Source: Apostichopus japonicus (taxonomy: Eukaryota > Echinodermata > Holothuroidea > Aspidochirotida > Stichopodidae). From it: 64,000 bases of DNA. The stretch lies in assembly GCF_037975245.1 (NCBI RefSeq), contig NC_092583.1, positions 16,764,764-16,828,763 of the forward strand, given 5' to 3'. This document shows positions 11,234 through 23,938 of the stretch, in pieces. Under the pieces are notes generated by a model. That model was not told the origin of the DNA. It saw only the letters and a program-made list of their open reading frames with translations, and searched no databases. A program made the position numbers and the translations under genes. Position 1 is the first letter of the stretch. The number at the start of each line of letters is the position of its first letter.

Positions 11234-13436
11234 TCTGGATAGATTGGCTAACTTATCAACGACAAACATAAGTTTATGCTTGCTCCTCAGTATATTATAT
11301 CGACAAGAACCTTTCATAACAGCATTTCAAAGGTATATGTGTGTATGGGGGTAGGGGGGTTCAAATTTCCTTCGACTGATTCGGTAAGGGCCTGAACCTG
11401 TATGGAAGAACTAGAAGCAAATCAAGGTTTTTATAAAAGTAGTGGTGCTTCTCTGTGGTCAGCAACCCGACTTCGATGTAGGGTGTCTGGGGGTCCTCTC
11501 ACATAAGGAAAATTAGACGCCCAATAATACATTCCGAAGCATACTATAGATTATAAATTAGGTCTACATATAAGTAGCTAGTCTAAACGCAAGATTTGTG
11601 GTAATAAATAATTTTCTGGTTTTTAATTTTTCCCGGCTAAATGCAATAAATTCCTCGATTGAACCATTTTACCCGACTGACGATGGGATGTGTCCATTTG
11701 ATACATTAATTATTGAAATATTTTCTTATTTTCTTTTCATATAAAGATAAGGGGTCATACTCGTCTGTATATTGCACAAATTTCAATGGTTTCACAAATA
11801 GACCAACATGCCGCTATATTTCCAAGTCTATGCTGTAAGTGGTTATTGATTTCTTAATAATTATGCACCAGAAGGGGGGAAAGGGAATACTTGTGTCTTA
11901 TACCAAGTTGCGGTTGCATGATTCGCAATATTTCCCAAACATATCATTTTATATTTTCACCATTATCAGTTAAGAAATTATCAAATGTCCGCACGTTATA
12001 CTTTTTTTAAGGATATATATATATATATATACAAATATCCTGATATTGGTGTGTGTCAAATATAAACCACCACCTTATTTAAACACCAAAAGGGAATTAA
12101 CAGAACCAATTTATTGACCATGTATTTAAGGTGGTGATCTATAATTTAATTTACTAAATAACACTTTTAAGCAAGATTTCTTGCAGGTTTTGAATACGAA
12201 TAAAGTCTTTCAATGTATATTAGGAAATAATACCACCTTACGTAGTCCTGATATTTTTTTCTATTTTTTAACACCTTCAGAACACGTTTGGAAACTTTGA
12301 TAAGAGACGGCGTTTTTGAACATCTTCCGAATCACCTCGGTTTATACAAGGTCGTTGACAGCAAATAGGAAGATTTCGATTGAAAAACTATATTATAATT
12401 TAGAGAGCCTACCCATATGCATGTACGGTATGTTAAATCTCGGAGACATTTCAGGAATTTGGAATTTCATTTAAATTTTCAGAGTGGCTCCATAATTGTA
12501 CCAAAAAAAAAGGGATGTAGTCACTGGGCAGGTAAAGCCGACCCTGCATGCAGGCCGATAGGGGGTTTGCATGGGATCGCCTACGCAGGTGTAAACGTAT
12601 AAGGATGTGATCATAACTAATTATTAATTTTTGTTTAGGACTATAAAAGATTAAAATAATCTGATGGTAACATACATAAACAGTAAAGACGCCCAACGTC
12701 GAAATATAAACGCAACCAAATCGTAGCAGGTTTATTCGCCTGACAAGTTAGATATAAACTTCAATAGTTTCAACAAGAGTATAAATAAACACTTTATATT
12801 AATTTTGTTGAACAAAAACCATTTTGTATTGGAATAACTGTTTGAAAACTTGATCAAACACTGGTATAACGACATATCAGAGAAACATGAAATCGAATTA
12901 AAGTGTGAAACTATATCTATTCAGTATAAACTAGGCCGCCTATAGGCAAAAATAGAAACGATGGAAAGTGGTATGTACATAAAGATTCAACGCAACGTTT
13001 ACCACTGACCTGGCGGTCGGCTTCAAAGAAATTATTAACGTACTTTGAAAATCAATAAATGATAAATATTATTATAATGCCATTTTTATATAGGCTACTC
13101 GTAGTACTAGTATTATAATTATTGTGTATCAATTTGCATGTTGAACTAGCCAAGCCTACGTTCATTGGTCTTTTCCTTGTAACCTATTCACGCTTTACAA
13201 AGGGTTATTGAGGATTGTACTCACATGATGATAAAGGTCTGAGTGACGTAACTGTCTGGTTAAGATCCAAGAAGAAACATCAGGAGCACGAACCCGGGTC
13301 GAACGAAAAAACATCAAATATTTACAAACATCACACTGATAGATCAACACAATTTCCTCCTTTCGACATAGGCCAAGGGGCTACAACTGTTGGAACTATA
13401 ACAGTTATACGATCGAGCATCTGACAATTCAGCCTC

Positions 13437-13735
13437 TAACTTTGACTTTTCAGAACACCTGTGTTTTGAATCTCCAAGTAGCCACGCGTGTCCTTTCATT
13501 CATTATTCATTGTGGGGGAGCAAATGTTTTGTTATTCAAATTACTACGGAAGTGTTCTTTCTTTGGTGTGTATTCAATCGTTGTTTACAATCAAAATGTG
13601 ATTATTACTCACTAAACAGGTGTTTATATGAAACGTTAACGTTTGCTGCAATTCAGGGGCGTGTGTGCTCACGTCACATCGTCAGTCGAGGGATTTTTTA
13701 ATTTCAACCGGGGAAGACACCCCCCCCCCCCTCCC
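13437..13735. repeat. Direct duplication, copy 1 (partner 14128-14440)
   Basis: About 300 bp recurs in the same orientation at 14128-14440 with roughly 75-80% identity by eye. Shared landmarks in order: acacctgtgtttt, gtgtcctttcattcat, atcgttgtttacaatcaaaa, cacgtcacatcgtca, and a terminal C run. No reading frame is shared. Confidence 0.75.
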
Positions 13736-13974
13736 TCTTTTGAACATCACACAGTATTTATTGACACCATTTTGCATTTAGGACTACTTCTTAAATAAAA
13801 CTAATTTAATGATTGCATGCAAAATCCGCTCTATTCCACTCTATGAAATAGAACCTTGGGTTATACTTTTTGGTAGCACTTTTTTCAATGGTAAGAGAGC
13901 AGAGAAATCTGTCTGTTCAAAACAATCTGTTGCATGAGTGCATTTTACCCATCTTAATATAATATGTTGTAAAA

Positions 13975-14111
13975 AACAAATAATGAATGGTTTCCATTCG
14001 TGCAATAGTGCAAATAGTGGAATGTTCCATTCAACTCGGCTGCGCCTCGTTGAATGGAACATTCCATCTGAAATATTTGCACTATTGCACTCATAACCAT
14101 TCATTATTTGT
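13975..14111. repeat. Foldback palindrome between the two direct repeats
   Basis: Two arms of about 60 bp are complementary: the left starts 'acaaataatgaatggtt' and the right ends 'aaccattcattatttgt'. The inner arms are 'gttccattcaac' and 'gttgaatggaac', around a 13-base loop. This is a long hairpin, typical of foldback MITEs. The open frame across it is a palindrome artefact. Confidence 0.85.
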
Positions 14112-14127
14112 ATACTAACATCATCAA

Positions 14128-14440
14128 ACCTTGACTTTACAAAACACCTGTGTTTTTAATCTTCAGTAAGCCACGTGTGTCCTTTCATTCATATTCATAA
14201 TAACGGTCAGACTTTGTGGGCCACCAAATCTGTCGTTATTCTAATTACTATAGGAATAGTTCTTACTTTTGGTTGTATATAATCGTTGTTTACAATCAAA
14301 AACTGATGATTGCTCACTAATCAATTGTTTCTATGAAAGTTAACCGTTGTTTTTGTTTTTTCAATGGCGTGCGTCCCCCACGTCACATCGTCACTAAGGG
14401 GATTTCTAGGGATTCAACGGAGGATGACACCCCCCTCTCA
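14128..14440. repeat. Direct duplication, copy 2 (partner 13437-13735)
   Basis: This is the second copy of the segment described at 13437. The two copies flank the 13975-14111 palindrome, so the unit may have spread or duplicated with it. Confidence 0.75.
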
Positions 14441-14732
14441 CTCTTTTAACATCACTAATAGTTAATTAGTGACACAATCTTGCATTATATAGACCTAATT
14501 TATAGTTTAAATTTGTCGAAGAATGCACCATTTGACGTCATAATTTTCTATGTTGTTTTTCTATGGAAAGGGTTCCCCAACCCGACGGCTTGAATGACCT
14601 CAAAGCAGCACCCCCTTCTTCAGGGGTTAGGAGCCGGGGGGCACTGGGGGCACGTGCACCCCCCCCCACTTTTTTCCAAAATAGCAATGTGCCCTATACT
14701 GGCAAATATATATGGAACGCGAAAAGGGCAAC

Positions 14733-14875
14733 CATATTTCGTTGTCTAAACTAAGTTTGTTGCAGTCTAAACTAAAGTTGTTGCTGCTGTTTTACCACGT
14801 TGTTGCTCAAACTCACGTTGTTATTTTAACTTCCGTTGTCTAAACATACGTCGTTGTCTAAACTTACGTTGTTGC
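14733..14875. repeat. Degenerate 'cgttgttgtctaaactta' tandem repeat
   Basis: Five to seven imperfect copies of a short unit containing gttgttg and tctaaac lie head to tail. Immediately upstream (about 14610-14720) is a piece of the poly-C repeat also found at 20236-20330 (ggcacgtgcaccccc, then atgtgccctatactggcaaa). Confidence 0.6.
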
Positions 14876-15296
14876 TATTGGCGCTGTTCAAAATTGCTCG
14901 ACCGCGTAATGTAAACCAGAATGCAAAATGCATTGAGGTTTCGATGACTTCAGTACACTAGAAAGGTGTTAGTATAAGCAGAACTAGCTGTTACTATAGA
15001 AATGGCCCGAACCACCATTTTGATACATTAACACTACGGCATGATAAACACAGGTCAGTCTACTGTACGTTGCTATAAACACCTGCACCAAAAACAATAG
15101 GGGTCTTGGAGGTCCAAGTCCATTTGGAGTCACCAAACGCAAACTTGTGGAAACCTTGTTTTATTAGCTACCGTATATCCCACAGCCAGTCTATCAGATA
15201 ACATGTGCGTTAGTACAACTCATACGAATAGGAGGCTGCACGGTAAACAACTTTTAAAATGTTATGATGTTATACTTATAGGCTATGCATATACGC

Positions 15297-15545
15297 TGTG
15301 AATGTCGGAAATCAAGTACAACGTCGAGTGTCTAGACAAAGTACCAGCATAAAAATACTGCACTTTTAAACTGATTTCATTGAGCCCCTCCAACATTGTG
15401 TAGAGATAATCTGGGAATGTCGTTAATCAAGTAAAACGAGTGTCGAGACAAAATGCCAGCATAAAATACTGTACTTAAAATTAAATTATTGAACCATTAC
15501 ATGATGTCTGGATATGTTGTGAATGTCGGCAATCAAGTAAAACGA
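15297..15545. repeat. Three-copy tandem repeat, period about 107-115 bp
   Basis: The phrase 'gaatgtcggnaatcaagta' (once gaatgtcgttaatcaagta) recurs near 15298, 15413 and 15520, with 'gacaaantnccagcataaaa' following in the first two units. Nothing else in 11240-16030 supports a gene. Confidence 0.7.
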
Positions 15546-16042
15546 ATGACAGTAACATTACTAAAGACAAATTCGTCCCGATCGAACACCAATTGCGTTT
15601 ATTATATAACCTATACTTTTGATGTGTATTACAGATATACCCCTACTCTACTATAGTGTCCTTCTGCTCACCCATATAGTTCTATTGTTAGATCGGGAAT
15701 AACACACCCCATGTTTAGATCGAGGAAGTACTTAGATGGAAAGTAATGTTGATAGCTTAGGCTGCAAGTTGCGTTACAACACACATGTATCCACGTATAT
15801 AAAGCTTGCATACATCCTTATATGAAAGGTTAACATTTCATAATATTTCTACATAGTGAAGCTTGAAGATCTCTGTCGTGGATACAGGTACGGTATGTGT
15901 CCGACGTCAACCGTAACTGTTTTCGATTTTGAAATGTAAGTATAAATTTATCTTTCAAGAATACAGTATAAACCCTCCATGTTACTGTCTTGAACACCTC
16001 TACAATGGCACATGCATAGCGTGAGTTTAGATTAGGCCAGAT

Positions 16043-17561
16043 CAGGGACGTAGCCAGGGGGGAGCAGGGGGAGCGACCGCTCCCCCCTTTCAGTTTCGAA
16101 AAAAATGTTTAAAAACTGTCGTTTTTTAGCATGGTATTTTGTCAGTGCTCTTTTGATCTTGAATACTCGTCAGCACCGTTAACTCGATTATAATCGTAGT
16201 AACATTCCCGCCTACTGATTGAACTACTTACTTAGATTGGCAGATGCAATTAGCTAAATTTAGCCTATAGCCTATTACAAGCCTACAGTTGGCCAAAGCG
16301 TAATAACATACATATTGCCTTATGTCATGAACCGTATGCACAACAACGTCGACAACGTTCGTTCTCATCCTTTCTTTGATTCGTCCTAAGTTGTTGCACG
16401 AACAGCATGTTATGAAGCTAAGCTAGCAATCGTACGTGATACGCACTTCCTATAAATAATTATTACACTGCTAATACACTGCGATAACGATATTTTTTTA
16501 GACCACTGCATATCTGGCTTTATTACAAAATATGAAAGTTTAAATTGTCCATCAGTTAAGTTCGTCAAATGTATTAAAGTCCAGACATTGGACAATAAAC
16601 AAGAATCATCCTACTGGAAAAATTGTAAAAGGGCACTATGTTTGTCTTTCTGATATATTACGTACAAGAACATGTAAAAGAATTCAAACAGGAAACAAAA
16701 TCTGCTGATAATAAGATATCATATGTTTAGGGGCGTAGCCAGTATGTAGCACTGCAGGCCCGGGCCTACACATTTTTGGGCAAGTTACCTTTTTTTAAAA
16801 TACACCCATAATTCAAATCCATAAGCTTGCTGGAGGAGTTTAAGATTCTAGACAGGAAAAACTATTGAAATGAACGTAGCAAGAATATGGCCAAATTATA
16901 GGTGACCTATTCTTCTGTCATCTAGGCTGTCATTTCTATCGCGTGTCGTTTCAATCAACACTCTACCCGCAGAAAAAGACTAGATTCCGATCTTGTCAGT
17001 AGTAACATCTAGTTAAGAACCCGTTTACGCAAATAATATTTCAGTTGAGAAAACAGTTGAGAAACTTTGCATCAGATGGCAATCGTCGGATAGCTCTCGC
17101 CTTCTCTTATAGGCTAACTTAAACATTTACTAGCTACAGTTGTATCAAAGACAAGTACTGGCTGTAGTTGTATCAAAGACATTTCTGGCCTATCTTTGTA
17201 TATACAATTATCAGAAGTTGAAAAGTAAGACTACTCTGTACATGTACCTTGCTAATTTTAAATATATACATTATGTAGTATTGAATTACGTACTATTTTA
17301 ACTCGTTTGTTTGGGGGGTTTAAAAGTGATATTGAATGAGGTGTCTCAAGTTAGCAAGAGGCCAGGGAACCAGAATGAACACTCGGGAAGGGCCGTTTCC
17401 GGCCATCTGGGGGGGTTTGTAAAACCAAAAATTTTCTTGTACGCTCCGCGCCAACCGATGGTGGCGCTCCGCTCAGATAGTCGTGCCTACAACTTTGAAA
17501 ATCCATATCAATCGCAAAAAGTGCTCCACCCCCCGCTTTCAAATTCCTGGCTACGTCGCTG
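16043..17561. mobile_element. hAT-like non-autonomous element, 1.5 kb
   Basis: The left end CAGGGACGTAGCCAGG and the reverse complement of the right end (CAGCGACGTAGCCAGG) match at 15 of 16 bases. Both sides carry the 8-bp duplication GGCCAGAT (16035-16042 and 17562-17569). The right part (about 17370-17500) holds the module 'tgtacgctccgcgccaac' followed by 'gatggtggcgctccgct', repeated four times between 39140 and 42380. No transposase frame was seen, and a second insertion may be nested near 16730. Confidence 0.8.
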
Positions 17562-18537
17562 GGCCAGATCGCAATGTTTGTAAATGGACACTTGGCAAAT
17601 AGGCTATATATGCCAAACATTATTCATAGTTACATTAGTTAACTTGTTTGGGCCCCTAAAAACAGAAATGTAGCTACGACCCTGGATGGAATAACCACCC
17701 ATACTTTTGAAACTCATGTATAAATGAATTCCAACGGGTGATTTAGGCCTATTGTGTATTATTTCGTTCGAGGAACAGGAAGATCCCGAAACGGGAGCTG
17801 GTAAATGCATGGATTGAGGTTTAGTATATACTAAAATTCCATCTTGATCAAAATGAAAACTGTCATTTTTAAGCCATCAGTCATAACTTATTTTCTAAAA
17901 ATAAATTCTTACAATTTGGGGAGGCGTTTGAAGAGAATTTGGGGGCCTTATAGCTACCCTTCCCCTCACCATGTGGCAACGACACTGATTCCATCCGCGT
18001 CAAAATAGAAACATCAAATGTAATGACTGAAACCATGACTGCACAATGATTCTACGATATATCTATTTCGGGACTTTTCCCGACAGTGGTTAACATTTCA
18101 GACGGATGGGGGCTACTGTAATTGTGCCATGGTATATTTCTTATAACACCAATAAAGAAAGTGTAATGTTCGTATTTAAAAACTGAAAATATCGAAACAA
18201 ATCGGACCATTTTTTTCCTTTTATTTTTTATTTCTCTTGTTTCTTTCAGTTGATTGATATAACAACTATACTGGTGGCGTCTATATCAATTGCTACTGTC
18301 AGCCAAACCAAAACATTTCAGTGATAAACATTGCAGTGGTACGACAGCACAGCGATAAAGAAGGATAAAAATACATTTATCAAGTTCCCCTACTTTTGAC
18401 ATTTAATTAAGTTCCAAGTTTTTGACTTAACCCTACTTTATGAATATATATAGAATACAATTGATAAATTCAAAGTTAGAGAACATCTCTGGCGCTTCGA
18501 TCAAATCTACTAGCGGCATATCATTATTACCGGGGAT

Positions 18538-19919
18538 ATGAAACCAAACATGTCTGTCAAAAAAGGAAAAGTATGGTCACATAACAATACAAAAGGTTGT
18601 TTTATAAATACAAATCATGTTTTGCTTTTAGCCATATCAATTAAGGTAATCTGTTTAAATGTTAATTGGTTTTTAATTTACGCATCCGACAAAATGAGAG
18701 TTTTTGCGAAGTCAGAACAGCAAGGCAGATTCGATGTTTGGAATTTTCAAAGTGAAACTCATCAAACACGTACCTCATCTTTCCATAACGAGCGCCAGGT
18801 ACACAGTGATATTATCAATGGGAGGAATGTCAATTTGACGGATCTGGAAATATTAAATGATGCAAAAGAAGAGTGCCCTATTGTTACTCGTCGCGGAAGA
18901 AAAACGGACCAGCAGCCGCCTGTGGCCAAAATATCGACAAAGCTAAGGAATTCTTCTCATTTTCCACGTACCAGTTACATTCCATCAGATGCGATACAAC
19001 GATCGTGCAAGTTTCTTCGCACTTTGTCGTCGACAGATATTGAATCATTTCGAAATCATGTCGTAAACTTTGAAAAGACATTTGGAAAATCAGTTTCGGC
19101 TGTTCCAGAATACCTACGTTACCTGTTATCGTTGAATATTTTCTCTACTATGGGGTATGAGCAAAAGTTACCGATCGCATTGATAATAGGCTCTAAAAAA
19201 GGGGGGGGGGGGGGGTTACAACTGCATTTAGTAGCACGACGGAATTCGAGAAGGGTTTGGTCTATTGTAAATCAAAGTTACCATTTAGCTACAAGAACGA
19301 AATAAATTTGGAAAAATCACCATCGTATTTTCCGACCGAGTCAGTTCCAAAAAGAATCAAGGAAAGTCTTGGGGGAAAAGTAAAATTTATTATTTGCGTG
19401 AGAGACCCCGTAGAGCGGGCGATATCGGACTTTCATCACACGTCATATTTAAGAATGAGGCACAGAGACATGTGGGGAAGAACTAGGGAGTCGGAGGGCG
19501 AAAGATTCGCCAGCGTATTCATTGACGAAAATGGAAATCTAAAATCGAATCAAACTGTAATTACGGAAAGCCTTTACGCTGTCCATCTCCGCCATTGGTT
19601 GCAGTATTTTACTCTTGATCAGTTTTTGATTATCCATGTAGAGGATATTCGAAGAAATTTATCAAAAGTAATGACAGAAGTCGAAGCATTTTTAAATATT
19701 GAACCTTTCTTTAAGTTTGAAATGTTTAAATACCACAGACGATCCTGTGTTAAATTACCAACTTCGGATAACGCTTATTGCGCGCCAATTTGGGGAACAG
19801 AACTTGCACATCCTCGGCTGAATAAGACGGTTACCCGTATGCTACGCGATTATTACAGACCGTTTAACCGAGAATTTGAAAGCATGACGAATAGAACATT
19901 TTCGTGGACATATTTGTAG
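18538..19919 (+). pseudogene. Heparan sulfate 3-O-sulfotransferase-like gene, frameshifted at a G15 run
   Basis: Intronless and Golgi type II in layout: a short N-terminal tail, a membrane anchor at about residues 27-49, a stem, then a sulfotransferase domain. The first frame (from 18538) carries the PAPS 5'-phosphosulfate loop LPIALIIGSKKGG (about 212-223) and then runs out of frame after a 15-G run at 19201-19215, ending at 19305. The domain resumes in another frame: LPFSY, EKSPSYF, the 3'-phosphate loop VRDPVERAISD (about 19398), LYAVHLRHWL, AHPRLN and DYYRPFN, stopping at 19919. These are HS3ST-family landmarks. Compared with the family, about 20 residues are missing just after the loop, including the catalytic Glu of the ENEVHFFD-type motif. 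So even without the frameshift the enzyme should be inactive. An assembly error in the G run could explain the frameshift, but not easily the deletion. Confidence 0.8.
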
Positions 19920-20002
19920 ACTATTTAAATATGGCTGGGTGTGTATTGTTTATCCAATTGAAACCTCACTTCAGCTGAGGAATAATAAAGAGCGTACAAA
20001 CA

Positions 20003-20070
20003 TAACAATGGAATTTAACTAATAAAGAAGCTGATATAACAATTGAATTTAACTAATAAAGAAGCTGATA
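20003..20070 (+). terminator. 34-bp tandem duplication carrying two AATAAA signals
   Basis: Two 34-bp copies (20003-20036 and 20037-20070) lie 84 bp after the sulfotransferase-like stop. Each contains AATAAA (20021-20026, 20055-20060), and another AATAAA lies just upstream near 19984. These are plausible polyadenylation signals for that gene. Confidence 0.6.
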
Positions 20071-20235
20071 TCCAATTTTCAATGCAGGTTGACCTTCGTA
20101 AATCGTGAAGTTTCAGACTGATGTTCCTCAAACCATGGTGCTATGGCGCCCCCATATGCTTCAATATACTAGAGTTGCCGGGACAATGTATTTTTGCTTG
20201 GTTTGAGTTGTTATACAATTTAGGCTACGGTATGC

Positions 20236-20564
20236 CCAGGGGGATAGGAGCCGGGTAAGGGGGGCACGTGCCCCAACTTTTTTTCTCCAAAATATCAAAT
20301 GTGCCCTACTGGCAAATAAAATGTGCCCCTTTGATGAAGAACTGTCTTTTGGATATCTTAAGCCTTTGTTAATTTTAATATTTCATTTTAATTATTCACG
20401 TGCACCATAATAATATTGATAGCATATATACTAACACATCATATATATTTAACCTGATATGGCGGGTGTGTATCGGTTTATAGCATAACGAGTGGTTGTT
20501 GTGGAATGAGCAAGTGCCCCTCTGATGTTGTGCCACCTCCTTTTTTGAAGCTTCCTACCCCCAT
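20236..20564. mobile_element. hAT-like MITE with 'ggcacgtgcccc' motif
   Basis: The left end 'ccagggggataggagcc' and the right end 'gcttcctacccccat' are imperfect inverted repeats. The flanks CGGTATGC (20228-20235) and GGGTATGC (20565-20572) agree at 7 of 8 bases, as expected for an aged hAT target-site duplication. It shares its left interior with about 14610-14720. From 20573 to 22600 I see no gene. Confidence 0.6.
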
Positions 20565-22605
20565 GGGTATGCTACAATGTTTTCCGTATCTATACCTGTA
20601 CCATTCACCGCATTTGCTGTATGGGACTCTGTTGCAGAAATGGCTGAAATAAATTGATTTGGATTTGGATTGTTGCATTAGTTTGAACTTGATTTTGACC
20701 CTACTTAGGATAGCCTCCAAACTGAGATGTTACATTATCAGTTTCACAATTCATCATTTGCTGTCATGTGCAGGATTCATTCATTTATGGTCTTGCTATA
20801 GTTTTGACCACAGGTCCAAAGACTTGGGGTAATGTATCAGTGATGTCACAAAATAAATTATTCCAATATATCCATGTTTTCTTTGTTTTCTCGTTCTAAA
20901 TTTGACCAAGAGGTTTTCCATCCTTTCCCATTGGCACCTCTCTCGTCTCCCCTCTTCTACAGAGGTAGAGGTAGATGAATGGGTATAACGATAAATCGCG
21001 ATTCAAATGGGTAAGGAAACTCCTTTTCCTACAGTAAGTTGTATGTGATGGCATCAGTTATAGACATATGGACGGTCAGTGTAGAGTCAAAAATACATAG
21101 CCTCCAATTTGTCGATCTGGAATTCCTATAAGTGTTTTCAAAGATTATAAAAGTTAATTAATTCCTCCATCCAAAAATCCCACAGCCCCTCCCAGAGAAC
21201 TGAAAACGTGATGCATCAGTCGGTATACATAAATAGGCTTACATGATACCTAGCGATGTGACAGCAAGAATTTTGTAATATTCTGACAGAATTGATAGTA
21301 AGGATTTTTTTCATAAATTATCTGTGACTGGATATTGAAAAACATCTATTCTTCCCTCACGTCCCTCCCCTACCCATCTCTATATAAGATATATCAGATG
21401 GAGGCTACATCTGTGACTGGACATTCCAATATATATTTGAAACGATAATGAGTTGGAAAAATATATATTCTTAAAGTCGTGCGGCTTTTCAAGATTAGGT
21501 CTTTTCATCGGTAGTTTTTAACTTTCTTGGGTATGTGGGGAGGAGGGGGGCGTACTACTGCTTTTAACTTTCGAGTTTGCAGAGTAAAACAGGGAAATCA
21601 TATTATTTTCGAACTGTCAATACAGCCATACATGCACTACTAGGTATTGATATTTAAATCCTCTCTCAATATATGCTGCAAAATAAGCGTGTTTATCACA
21701 AGTCTATAGATTAGAATTGAATCATTTCAGTTACCAAACAATAAGGCGCAAACGGCTTTCAATAATTGACCCTGCAGCGAATGCGGATCTGTGATGCGGA
21801 TGTTGAAATTCAACCGAAGCCAATAAATATCGTTATGCTCCTTGACTCTATACATATCAGAGTCAATTTGAAACTGTTTTGGTATCGATATCTGTTTGTA
21901 AAAGAAACTATTCCGTTTGAATTTTCAAAAATGATTCGTGTCAGTTTAAGTTGCAGTTTTAACATTAACATTAACAGTTGATGAAACAGTAAGGGCAACT
22001 TTGTTAGTAAATGACCATTGTAATTATCCGTAAATAAACAGATCGTAACCTGGAAAAAGGAGAAGACTTAAGGATTGGTTGCAAGATTGTTAGCTTTTTC
22101 TTTATCTGGACGGGTCTCGCAAGAATTTTTTGTTCATGGTTTGTAGAAAAAAATGTCATTAAGAACATTTAATACATCTGCCTTTCTTAAAGTTATTTAA
22201 GGGTTTGATTTCCAAGACTTTCGTCAAAACGTTTTGTGGATAGCCTAACGCATCGCAGTGTTCGGGTCATGAGTAATAAGGATTGTCAGCCTAAGTCAGT
22301 ACAGTAACACTAATCGTAATTCAGCCTGTACCAATACTATTACTATGTTGCTTAGGCTATGATTAATCACTTCTTTTAGTGCGTAACATAGGCTGGTCTA
22401 CATGCTAAACGTTCTTGAAGCCGTTTCATTCCAATTTCACACAATCCGATTATGCGAGGCGCAAGTTTTGATGGAACTCTAAGTTTCGACCGAACTCTTA
22501 GCGAAGATTTACGTAATGTACATAGTCCTAGCTCTATCAATTATTGTTTGTTTCATTTCATTAAATCACAATGATATGCATTTGTTAATACACAGTTATA
22601 AACCA

Positions 22606-23262
22606 GGGGGGACCAGAAGTAAGATGAGTTTTCCAGTCTGGTCTTACAGAGTAAAACAAGAAAATTAAATTTTAGATAGAGAAAAGAAAACATGGAGAAA
22701 ACACATAGAAAGAACACTGGAAATCCGAGAACATGATATTGAAGTTGACCCCAGTCACCCCACCCCTGCCCCTTATGTTGACATCAAGGGTTAGTACTTA
22801 CATAATACTTTTAAAGGAAGGCATTTTGAGGGTCTCTCAGTTTTAGTCCAAAGTTTTCAAATGCCTCCAGGTTTGAAGTTAGAACACTGCAGAAACAAGT
22901 ATTTTGTCCATGGTCAATGAAAATCCAATGCCACAACCTTAAAGGTAGCTGGAAGCCTTATTATTCATCACTAAGTGCAACATGATGTAGAATTACATGC
23001 AATATTGAAATGATATGGGTTGCCTTTGTCTGCGAGCCATGTATAATATTTACGTACGTAGAACTTTGTAAACAATTATAGCTTAGCCAAGGTTCAAACT
23101 GCCTCTATGAATGGGAAGCCAAACAGGAAAAACAGAAATTTTTGCAGATCCTTTTCACAAATTTGAGGGATATTCCATGGATTTTACGGAAAATTCTGAT
23201 ATATTTCCAGGGATACTTATCATCTGAAGACTTATCCCAAAAATTGAGGATGTTTGGTCACC
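22606..23262. mobile_element. Terminal-inverted-repeat DNA element, copy 2
   Basis: This diverged relative of 2990-3565 has the same order of motifs (gttgaccccagtcacccc, then cccttatgttgacatcaagg and gttagtacttac) and ends with 'tttggtcacc'. The left boundary is approximate. The open frame at 23142-23402 begins inside its tail and is not a gene. Confidence 0.5.
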
Positions 23263-23938
23263 TTAATCTATACTATGGACACGTAACTAGACTCCAACTC
23301 GGACTTGTGACTCCTGCTGAGGCCTTAGGTTTCTCTTTCAGGTGGAGTTACAGTAATGTTGTTTTTACTGCAGTAAGAAATAATTCTTCCTGTAATAATT
23401 AATGACATTCCCACTGCGACTGCGACAGCAAAAAATTCCTGATATACTGTAGGTGTTATGCTCAGAAGTGTTTATGAAGTAATATAGGCCTACCTAATCA
23501 TGATTTCCCCAACTCGACTCTTACTCCAGCAAAAAATATCCTGTAAAAAGGGAGATGTATGCTTCTCAAAAGCATTTATGAAGTAATATACTGTATCTAT
23601 AATGGTTTCACCATGGCCTGCAACTCCAGCAAAAAATAAGCTGTCCGAATAGTGCAGGGTATTCTGTATTTATTCCACATTTTTCTTTTAATATTTTATT
23701 TTCAAAATGCACCAAACCCTGTTACTACACTATAACTTTCTCATATCAAGCTGATATTTTACGCATTCAGAGTTGGACAAAGCAATTATCCCTTATATGC
23801 AAGTGGCCAAATCTGTCCAGGCCATCCAACTCTGTCTATTTCTTCATTGTATTACTACTGCACATGTTGATATCATTAAGTCTTACGATTGTATTCGTTT
23901 TTGGTTTTTCTATCTCAGGTGTGACTTAAAGAGCCAAC

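Noticed and set aside
13841-14104. 87-residue minus-strand frame
   Set aside because: It is read through the 13975-14111 palindrome.
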